5,415 nt of DNA from positions 1 through 5,415 of the forward strand of contig DAIRVC010000170.1 of the NCBI GenBank assembly GCA_036803025.1, read 5' to 3'. Below, piece after piece: positions 1 through 4,916 of this stretch. The translations under genes and the position numbers were made by a program. The first letter of the stretch is position 1. Each line of letters opens with the position of its first letter. The notes beneath the pieces were generated by a model, which searched no databases, was not told where the DNA came from, and saw nothing but the letters and a program-made list of their open reading frames with translations. Source of the stretch: DAIRVC01 sp036803025. GTDB taxonomy: Bacteria > Chloroflexota > Anaerolineae > Anaerolineales > E44-bin32.

Positions 1-1
1 C

Positions 2-154
2 CTGCACGTCCAGCGCGGCGACGTCCTGTTGTGTTTCGAAGCCAGCCTGTACAGCCAGGCCGGCCGGGTGATTGACCGGTCGGCCTCCTACTTCCTGCCC
101 GGCTTCTTCCGCTTTCGAGTCTTGCGGCGGGTCGGGCCTGTCCGCACCGAGTAG
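2..154 (+). CDS. GntR/HutC-family transcriptional regulator, C-terminal end of UTRA domain (5' truncated)
   Basis: The last 50 codons of a gene that enters from the left edge and ends at TAG 152-154. The peptide begins LHVQRGDVLL and contains the stretches SLYSQAGRVIDRS and YFLPGFFRFRVLRRVG. This matches the usual end of a UTRA ligand-binding domain, where a 'value the effector, your dG-pv-ys' strand is followed by an aromatic-rich 'Y-pg-F-F-v-R' strand. In HutC-type GntR regulators this domain binds a small effector, and an N-terminal winged helix, outside the window, binds DNA. The next gene starts 72 bp downstream on the same strand, so it is a plausible local regulator of the carbamoyltransferase-carbamate kinase-transporter genes and may be co-transcribed with them. 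The DNA-binding part is not visible, so the family call rests on the C-terminal pattern only. Confidence 0.66.
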   Translation: MHVQRGDVLLCFEASLYSQAGRVIDRSASYFLPGFFRFRVLRRVGPVRTE

Positions 155-226
155 AAGACCGCGCCGGGGGCGGGCCGCCAGCCGCGGCGCGCAATACGAA
201 CCTGAGTCTCTGGAGGAGACCATCCC

Positions 227-1177
227 ATGCGCAGCTTTGCAGGACGAGACATCCTTTCGCTGAAAGGCTTCGAGCGCTCGGAGTACATGCGTGTCTTCGA
301 AGTCGCCGACCGGCTGGCCCCCATTGCCCGCGACCGCAAGAACAGTGATCTGCTCAAGGACAAGATCCTGGTCACGGCCTTCTACCAGCCGAGCACCCGC
401 ACCCGGCTGGCGCACGAGGCGGCGATGCTGCGGCTGGGGGGCCGGGTGACCGGCTTCTCCGATGCCAAGATGACGCGTGCCGGCGACTTCTATCAGGAGT
501 CGATCAAGGACACGGTCCACATGCTTGAGTACTACGGCGACGCCATCGTCATGCGCCATTTTCAACAGGGTGCGCCGCAGGAGGCTGCCCGCTGGGCAAG
601 CATCCCGGTGATCAACGCAGGCGACGGCTGGGGCGAGCATCCGACGCAGGTCCTGACCGACATGTACACGATCTGGAAGGAAAAGGGTCGATTGGACGGC
701 CTGAACTTCCTGTTGATCGGTGACATGCGCATGCGCACGATGCACTCGATCTCGTACGCCATGACCCAGTTCGACATTTTCGCCTCGTACATCGCGCCGC
801 CGGAGATGTCGCTGACCGCGGAGTTCAAGAAGGAGCTCGACGACCTCAACCTGAACTACAAGGAGGTGGCGCACGTCGACAAAGCCATCGCCGAGGCGGA
901 CGTCATCTACATGGAACCGGTCGTTCAGCCCGACTACACCAAGTCGCGCGATGAGCGCAAGGGCGATGTCGGCCTGACGCCGGCGAACTACCAGATCACC
1001 AAAGCCGTGATGAAGAAGGCCAAGCCGGATGCGCTCATCCTGCATTCGCTGCCGCGCATGGATGAGCTTCTCGAAGAGGTCGACTACACGCGCCACGCCC
1101 GCTACTGGGAAGAGGCCTTCAACGGCGTGGTCATGCGCATGGCCCTGCTGGCGCTGGTGCTGGGCAAGATGGAGTGA
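227..1177 (+). CDS. Aspartate carbamoyltransferase-like transcarbamylase with altered acceptor site
   Basis: A 316-residue member of the aspartate/ornithine carbamoyltransferase family, close to the usual length of about 310. The start ATG follows GGAGGAG at 212-218 with 8 nt spacing. The N-terminal domain carries the carbamoyl-phosphate motif STRTR (residues 56-60), MRH (109-111) and HPTQ (138-141). The C-terminal domain has GDMRMRTMHS (165-174) and HSLPR (273-277, usually HPLPR). The ending NGVVMRMALLALVLG (299-313) is typical of PyrB rather than ornithine carbamoyltransferases. Two substrate loops differ from E. coli PyrB: the 80s loop (GFSDAKMTRAGDFYQES, 76-92) lacks the Ser80/Lys84 pair, and the 230s loop reads YMEPVVQPDY (228-237) where PyrB has MTRVQ, so the Arg229 equivalent is Pro. 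The enzyme should therefore bind carbamoyl phosphate, but the acceptor may not be aspartate. Its neighbours, a second transcarbamylase and carbamate kinase, point to a catabolic role rather than pyrimidine synthesis. Family call is firm; the substrate is unknown. Confidence 0.9.
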   Translation: MRSFAGRDILSLKGFERSEYMRVFEVADRLAPIARDRKNSDLLKDKILVTAFYQPSTRTRLAHEAAMLRLGGRVTGFSDAKMTRAGDFYQESIKDTVHMLEYYGDAIVMRHFQQGAPQEAARWASIPVINAGDGWGEHPTQVLTDMYTIWKEKGRLDGLNFLLIGDMRMRTMHSISYAMTQFDIFASYIAPPEMSLTAEFKKELDDLNLNYKEVAHVDKAIAEADVIYMEPVVQPDYTKSRDERKGDVGLTPANYQITKAVMKKAKPDALILHSLPRMDELLEEVDYTRHARYWEEAFNGVVMRMALLALVLGKME

Positions 1178-1179
1178 GA

Positions 1180-1214
1180 ATAGCTGTCAGCGTTCAGCTG
1201 TCAGCTCTCAGCCA
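1180..1214. repeat. Left heptad array, TCAGCNN units, gap 1
   Basis: Begins 3 nt after the stop of the first transcarbamylase gene. One degenerate unit (ATAGCTG, 1180-1186) is followed by four units with exact 7-nt phase: TCAGCGT, TCAGCTG, TCAGCTC and TCAGCCA (1187-1214). The core TCAGC is constant and the last two bases vary. It is the left half of an inverted pair with the array at 1265-1306. Confidence 0.85.
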
Positions 1215-1264
1215 GATGTTCGATAGGGTCTGTAGCGCTGCACCAGGCCGAGCACCACACCGAA

Positions 1265-1306
1265 GCTCGTAGCTGACCGCTGATAGCTGACAGCTGTAAG
1301 CTGACG
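1265..1306. repeat. Right heptad array, GCTGANN units, gap 1
   Basis: Five units in strict 7-nt phase at 1272-1306 (GCTGACC, GCTGATA, GCTGACA, GCTGTAA, GCTGACG), preceded by a degenerate unit GCTCGTA (1265-1271). GCTGA is the reverse complement of TCAGC, so this array is inverted relative to the one at 1180-1214, across a 50-nt core (1215-1264) with no recognisable gene. The 12 bases 1285-1296 are the exact reverse complement of 1195-1206, so the transcript could form a long imperfect hairpin. The array ends 10 nt before the Shine-Dalgarno sequence of the next gene. Confidence 0.85.
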
Positions 1307-1331
1307 GCGTACTTCAGAGAGGACAACTGAC

Positions 1332-2321
1332 ATGCAAACCGACCTGCGTGGCCGCGACCTGATCGGCGATCTCGATTTCAGCCGGGAGGAGGTCGAGACG
1401 GTCCTGGAGACGGCCTTCGATCTGAAGCGCAAGCGCGCCCTGGGTGAGCCGCACGCCTACCTGCGTGACAAGGTGCTGGCGATGCTGTTCTTCTTCAGCA
1501 GCACGCGCACGCGCGGCTCGTTCGAAGCCGGCATGGCCCAGCTGGGCGGCCACGCCGCCTTCATCGAGGCGAAGACCACCCAGATCGCGCACGGCGATAC
1601 GCCCAAGGAGATCGGCGAGATCTTCGGGCGCTACTTCGACGGCATCGCCATCCGGCACGTCGACTGGGGCGTGGGCAACAAGTACCTGAACGAGGTGGCC
1701 CGCAACTCGCGCGTCCCGGTGCTGAACATGCAGTGCGAGATCTACCATCCCTTCCAGATCCTGGCCGACCTGATGACCATCGTCGAAAAGAAGGGCCGCG
1801 ATCTGCGCCGGCGCAAGATGGTCGTGTCGTGGGCTTACGCCGCCTCGTACCAGAAGCCGATGTCGGTGCCCCAATCGCTGGTACTACAGATGCCGCGCTT
1901 CGGTCTGGACGTCGTCCTGGCGCACCCGCCCGAGTTCAAGCTGATGCCGCAGATCATGGACCGGGCCCGCGAGCAGGCGCGCCGTTTCGGGACCGGCTTC
2001 GAGGTCGTCAGCCAGGCCGACGGGATGGAGAAGGCCTTCAAAGACGCCGACATCATCTACGCCAAGTCATGGGGCGCGATGGTGCACACACCCGACGCCG
2101 AGGAAGGCGCCCGCATCATCCAGAAGTACGCTCACTGGATCACCGACGAGGGCAAGATGGCACTGGCCAAGCCGGACGCGATCTATATGCACCCGCTGCC
2201 GGCCGACCGCAACATCGAGGTCAGCGACGCGGTCATCGACAGCCCGCAAAGCGTGGTCTACGATGAAGCCGAGAACCGCATGCACGTCCAGAAGGCGGTC
2301 ATGGCCCTGACGATGAGGTGA
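1332..2321 (+). CDS. Knotted-type transcarbamylase, YgeW / N-acylornithine carbamoyltransferase clade
   Basis: A 329-residue carbamoyltransferase, distinct from the enzyme just upstream and not a recent duplicate. The start ATG follows GAGAGGA at 1317-1323 with 8 nt spacing. Carbamoyl-phosphate motifs are STRTR (57-61), IRH (107-109), HPFQ (139-142) and HPLPADR (287-293). Clade markers are SWAYAASYQKPMSVPQSL (166-183), which matches the loop that forms the trefoil knot in AOTCase, SOTCase and YgeW; YAKSWGA (243-249); and DEAENRMHVQKAVMA (311-325), like the AOTCase C-terminus. QIAHGDT (84-90) and LAHPPEF (196-202) resemble YgeW as I recall it. Residue 91 is Pro, which by remembered alignment falls where Pro90 sets succinylornithine preference in Bacteroides fragilis SOTCase. 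E. coli YgeW sits in a purine-degradation cluster with carbamate kinase YqeA, and here carbamate kinase is the next gene. A biosynthetic arginine role is possible, but no other arg gene is present. Fold and clade are confident; the substrate is not. Confidence 0.9.
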   Translation: MQTDLRGRDLIGDLDFSREEVETVLETAFDLKRKRALGEPHAYLRDKVLAMLFFFSSTRTRGSFEAGMAQLGGHAAFIEAKTTQIAHGDTPKEIGEIFGRYFDGIAIRHVDWGVGNKYLNEVARNSRVPVLNMQCEIYHPFQILADLMTIVEKKGRDLRRRKMVVSWAYAASYQKPMSVPQSLVLQMPRFGLDVVLAHPPEFKLMPQIMDRAREQARRFGTGFEVVSQADGMEKAFKDADIIYAKSWGAMVHTPDAEEGARIIQKYAHWITDEGKMALAKPDAIYMHPLPADRNIEVSDAVIDSPQSVVYDEAENRMHVQKAVMALTMR

Positions 2322-2323
2322 AA

Positions 2324-2350
2324 GAGCTATCAGCTATCAGCTGTCAGCTT
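2324..2350. repeat. Left heptad array, TCAGCNN units, gap 2
   Basis: Begins 3 nt after the stop of the second transcarbamylase gene, the same placement as in gap 1. A partial unit GAGCTA is followed by three exact-phase units TCAGCTA, TCAGCTG and TCAGCTT (2330-2350). Bases 2338-2350 complement 2480-2492 in the right-hand array at 12 of 13 positions. Confidence 0.8.
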
Positions 2351-2453
2351 GGTCACGGCCTAGCCCAGGGCGGAATTCAGGTTGAACGACCGAGTAGGGC
2401 GAGGAGAGTGGGTTCGAGGCACCGATCGACCGTGAGCGCTATGGAGGCAGAGC

Positions 2454-2502
2454 GCTGACCGCTGAAGGCTGAGGGCTGAAAGCTGAAAGCTGTTGGCTTC
2501 AT
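2454..2502. repeat. Right heptad array, GCTGANN units, gap 2
   Basis: Five exact-phase units GCTGACC, GCTGAAG, GCTGAGG, GCTGAAA and GCTGAAA (2454-2488), followed by degenerate GCTGTTG and GCTTCAT (2489-2502). It is inverted relative to 2324-2350 across a 103-nt core (2351-2453) in which I see no gene. It stops 3 nt before the AGGAGG ribosome binding site of the carbamate kinase gene, so a hairpin between the arrays could affect translation of that gene. Confidence 0.85.
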
Positions 2503-2515
2503 TCTAGGAGGCAGC

Positions 2516-3472
2516 ATGGCAGCACCTTCGAAGCGCAAGATCGCCGTCGTGGCGGTGGGCGGCAACTCGCTGATCAAGGACAAGAAGCACCAGTCGGTGC
2601 CCGACCAGTACCAGGCGGCGCGGGAATCGATGGGCCACATCGCCGGGATGATCGAGGCCGGCTGGGATGTGGCCATCACGCACGGCAACGGCCCCCAGGT
2701 CGGCTTCATCCTGCGGCGCTCGGAACTGTCGCTGCACGAGCTGCACCCGGTGCCCCTGGACTACTGCGGCGCGGATACCCAGGGCGCCATCGGGTACATG
2801 TTCCAGCAGGCGTTGTACAATGAGTTCCGCCGCCGAGGCATCCAGAAGGTGGCGACCACCATCGTCACCCAGGCGCTGGTCGACCGCAATGACCCGGCCT
2901 TCCGTAACCCGAGCAAGCCGATCGGGTCGTTCATGGATGAGGCCGCCGCCAGCAAGCACCGCCAGGAGGACGGCTGGTCGGTCGTCGAAGACGCCGGCCG
3001 CGGCTGGCGGCGGGTGGTGGCTTCCCCCATCCCGGTCCGTCTGATCGAACGCGACGCCATCGAGGCGCTGATCCGGGCCGGCTTCGTCGTCATCAGCAAC
3101 GGCGGCGGCGGGATCCCCGTCATGGAAGAGCCCGACGGCCGACTCGTCGGCGTCGAAGCGGTCATCGATAAGGACTACGGCGGCGCGCTGCTGGCGGCCA
3201 GCATCCAGGCCGACCTGTTCCTGATCACCACCGCCGTGGAGAAGGTGGCCATTCATTTCAACAAGCCCGAGCAGCGCTGGTTGGACCGGATGACCGCCGC
3301 CGAAGCACGCCAGTACCTGGCCGAAGGCCACTTCCTCAAAGGCAGCATGGCGCCTAAAATCGAGGCAATCCTCAACTACCTTGGCCAGGGCGGCAAAGAA
3401 GCACTGATCACGAACCCGGACAACATCGAACGCGCCCTCAGGGGCGAGACCGGCACGCGCATCGTCGCCTGA
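2516..3472 (+). CDS. arcC: Carbamate kinase
   Basis: A 318-residue carbamate kinase of the amino-acid kinase fold, close to the usual 310 residues. It interconverts carbamoyl phosphate + ADP with carbamate + ATP; carbamate then breaks down to CO2 and ammonia, so in catabolic operons it yields ATP in the cytoplasm. Diagnostic motifs in order are GGNSL (15-19), THGNGPQVG (55-63), the CK-type segment LDYCGADTQGAIGYM (81-95), GRGWRRVVASPIP (161-173), NGGGGIPV (195-202), EAVIDKD with the nucleotide-site lysine K219 (214-220), and FLKGSMAPKIEA (273-284). No motif is missing. The start ATG follows AGGAGG (2506-2511) with a short 4-nt spacer. It follows two transcarbamylase genes, giving the same pairing as arcB-arcC or ygeW-yqeA, but no arginine deiminase is in the window, so a ureide or other carbamoyl source is more likely than the arginine deiminase pathway. 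A biosynthetic direction cannot be excluded. Confidence 0.97.
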   Translation: MAAPSKRKIAVVAVGGNSLIKDKKHQSVPDQYQAARESMGHIAGMIEAGWDVAITHGNGPQVGFILRRSELSLHELHPVPLDYCGADTQGAIGYMFQQALYNEFRRRGIQKVATTIVTQALVDRNDPAFRNPSKPIGSFMDEAAASKHRQEDGWSVVEDAGRGWRRVVASPIPVRLIERDAIEALIRAGFVVISNGGGGIPVMEEPDGRLVGVEAVIDKDYGGALLAASIQADLFLITTAVEKVAIHFNKPEQRWLDRMTAAEARQYLAEGHFLKGSMAPKIEAILNYLGQGGKEALITNPDNIERALRGETGTRIVA

Positions 3473-3491
3473 CCGCCGGTGCCGCGCTGGG

Positions 3492-3501
3492 AAAGGAGGT
3501 G
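3492..3501 (+). promoter_or_regulatory. Orphan Shine-Dalgarno-like site without a nearby start codon
   Basis: AAAGGAGGTG lies 19 nt after the carbamate kinase stop codon and is a near-perfect complement of the 16S rRNA 3' end. No ATG, GTG or TTG stands 4-12 nt downstream in a frame that opens a credible gene. The flanks GGGAA (3489-3493) and TTCCC (3505-3509) could pair and hold the site in a loop. It could be a chance match, a relic of a lost start, or a ribosome standby site for the lipoprotein gene 77 nt downstream. Confidence 0.4.
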
Positions 3502-3562
3502 GTCTTCCCGCCCCACGATCCAGGTTGCCTGTTCCGCCAGCACCACCACTTTGCATGGTTCC

Positions 3563-3570
3563 AAGGAGGA
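3563..3570 (+). promoter_or_regulatory. Ribosome binding site that fixes the start of the substrate-binding protein gene
   Basis: AAGGAGGA lies 7 nt upstream of ATG 3578. The same frame is open further upstream to a GTG at 3479, but that longer form would put 33 non-hydrophobic residues in front of the signal peptide. The strong site here and the lipoprotein signal that begins directly after ATG 3578 decide for the shorter form. Confidence 0.85.
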
Positions 3571-3577
3571 GTTTGAC

Positions 3578-4858
3578 ATGTTTAGCAGCCGAATGTGGCG
3601 CATCGCCTCCCTGCTGATGGTGATCGCCATGCTCGTTGCCGCCTGCGGCGGCGCCGCCACCGAGGCACCCGCCCCTGAGACCGAAGAACCGGTCGTGACC
3701 GAAGCGCCGGTCGTGACCGAAGCCCCTCCGCCCGAGCCGGAGGAGTTCGTCTTCGGCATGATCCTGGTCGGCCCGGCCAATGACCACGGCTGGAGCCAGG
3801 CGCACTACGAAGCCGGCCTGTACGTCGAGGAGCAGATCCCCGGCACGCGCATGATCTATCTCGAGAACGTCTACTCCGGATCTCCCGCCTACCCGGGCAC
3901 GACCACCTCACAGCTGGCCGAACAGCTGGTGCAGGAAGGCGCGCAGCTGATCATCTTCAACTCGGACGACATGAAGGACGAGGCCACGCGCTTCGCCCAG
4001 GATCATCCGGACGTTCCGGTGATCATGGCTTCCGGTGACCAGGTCTGGGCGGATGGCAATGCCTACGTCGCCATGGACAACATGGTCAACCTCATGGGCC
4101 GCATGGAATACGGCAAGATGATGGCCGGCTGCGCCGCGGCGCTCACCTCCCAGACCGGCCAGATCGGCTACCTCGGCCCGCTGATCAATGACGAGACGCG
4201 CCGCCTGGCCGCCTCGGCCTACCTGGGCGCCCGCTACTGCTGGTCCGAGGTCCTGGGCAACGACCCGGCCGACCTGGCCTTCCGTGTGACCTGGATCGGC
4301 TTCTGGTTCAACATCCCCGGCGTGACCTCCGATCCGACGCAGGTGGCCGACGACTTCTTCAACAGCGGCTACGATGTGGTCATCTCCGGGATCGACACCA
4401 CCGAGGCCCTGACCGAGGCGCAGCGCCTGACCGACGCCGGCCAGGCCGTATGGGCCATCCCCTACGACTTCAAGGGCGCCTGCGACCAGGCTCCTGCCAT
4501 CTGCCTGGGCGTGCCGTACTTCAACTGGGGCCCGGCCTACGTGGCGACCATCGCCAGCGTTCTTGACGGCACTTTCGCCATGAACTTCCAGTGGAACGGC
4601 CCCGACTGGACCGACATCAACAATCCGGACACCAGTGCGGTCGGTTTCGTCGCCGGCCCGGCCCTGAGCGCCGAGGCCACGGCCAGCCTGGACGCGTTCA
4701 TCGCTGATCTGGCTGGCGGCCTGAACCTGTGGACCGGCCCGATCAACCTGCAGGACGGAACAGCCTATCTGGCGGACGGCGAAGTCGCCACCGACCAGCA
4801 GGTCTGGTACCTGCCTCAGCTGCTCGAGGGCATGCAGGGCCAGAGCGTCTCCGAGTAA
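3578..4858 (+). CDS. BMP/Med-family ABC transporter substrate-binding lipoprotein
   Basis: A 426-residue exported binding protein. Residues 1-22 are a lipoprotein signal peptide (R5, R8, then a hydrophobic stretch 9-21) with lipobox VAAC and lipidated C23, so it should be anchored outside the cell membrane. Residues 24-56 form a Pro/Glu/Thr-rich linker with TEAP repeats. The body follows the Bmp (PF02608) plan: FGMILVGPANDHGWSQAHYEAG (59-80), VPVIMASGD (147-154), the MDN-to-AG segment (167-184), VTWIGFWFN (237-245) like the family's W-i-g-s-W-f, SGYDVVISGIDTT (263-275), AIPYDFKGACD (293-303) and LGVPYFNWGPAYVATI (310-325). Characterised members such as PnrA bind purine nucleosides, and others occur beside purine or ureide catabolic genes. 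That fits the upstream carbamoyl-metabolism genes, but the ligand is inferred. The ATPase gene follows after a hairpin, a layout that would let the binding protein be made in excess over the transporter core. C302 and C309 could form a loop disulfide. Confidence 0.93.
   Translation: MFSSRMWRIASLLMVIAMLVAACGGAATEAPAPETEEPVVTEAPVVTEAPPPEPEEFVFGMILVGPANDHGWSQAHYEAGLYVEEQIPGTRMIYLENVYSGSPAYPGTTTSQLAEQLVQEGAQLIIFNSDDMKDEATRFAQDHPDVPVIMASGDQVWADGNAYVAMDNMVNLMGRMEYGKMMAGCAAALTSQTGQIGYLGPLINDETRRLAASAYLGARYCWSEVLGNDPADLAFRVTWIGFWFNIPGVTSDPTQVADDFFNSGYDVVISGIDTTEALTEAQRLTDAGQAVWAIPYDFKGACDQAPAICLGVPYFNWGPAYVATIASVLDGTFAMNFQWNGPDWTDINNPDTSAVGFVAGPALSAEATASLDAFIADLAGGLNLWTGPINLQDGTAYLADGEVATDQQVWYLPQLLEGMQGQSVSE
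3689..3724 (+). repeat. 18-bp tandem duplication in lipoprotein linker
   Basis: Two adjacent 18-bp copies, 3689-3706 and 3707-3724, differ only in the last base. They encode PVVTEA twice in the flexible linker after the lipidated cysteine. The duplication is in frame and probably only changes linker length, perhaps by replication slippage. Confidence 0.9.
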
Positions 4859-4874
4859 CTCGCTCTCACCAGGG

Positions 4875-4903
4875 AGGGGGGAAGGCACGCGCCTTCCCCC
4901 TTT
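4875..4903 (+). terminator. GC-rich hairpin between binding-protein and ATPase genes (attenuator or weak terminator)
   Basis: A perfect 10-bp stem, GGGGGAAGGC (4877-4886) with GCCTTCCCCC (4891-4900), closed by the 4-nt loop ACGC. One G-U and one A-U pair can extend it outward. It starts 18 nt after the lipoprotein stop codon. Only three T follow, so it is a poor full terminator. Its place is typical of stem-loops that partly stop transcription or protect the 3' end of the binding-protein message. Confidence 0.7.
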
Positions 4904-4916
4904 CCGGATACCCGCG

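Noticed and set aside
161..190. GCGCCG/CGGCGC inverted repeat between the regulator and the first transcarbamylase gene, as a terminator or operator
   Set aside because: Only 6 bp, no T tract, and such matches are common in very GC-rich sequence; no convincing operator or promoter could be defined in 155-226.
1208..1432. Minus-strand small protein starting inside the second transcarbamylase gene and reading through the gap-1 repeats
   Set aside because: The repeats translate to SYQ/LTAVS-like peptides, a known kind of artefact from heptad repeats, and the rest is antisense to a real gene.
227..2321. The two transcarbamylase genes as a recent tandem duplication
   Set aside because: They belong to different branches (PyrB-like versus knotted YgeW/AOTCase-like), with different loops and C-termini; only the shared family motifs match.
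1180..2502. CRISPR array
   Set aside because: The units are 7 nt and continuous with no 30-40 nt spacers, and the two halves are inverted, which does not fit CRISPR architecture.
3525..3560. Possible sigma-70 promoter ahead of the lipoprotein gene
   Set aside because: No -35/-10 pair with acceptable match and spacing; the best hexamers differ at several positions.
3479..3577. Upstream extension of the substrate-binding protein to a GTG at 3479
   Set aside because: It would add 33 residues with no signal character ahead of a clear lipoprotein signal peptide; ATG 3578 has a strong AAGGAGGA at 7 nt spacing.
2504..3805. 433-codon open frame on the minus strand over carbamate kinase and the lipoprotein start
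   Set aside because: It is antisense to two genes with clear family motifs; its composition (rich in Gly, Asp, His, Val, Leu, Arg) is that of a GC-rich shadow frame and no family is recognisable.
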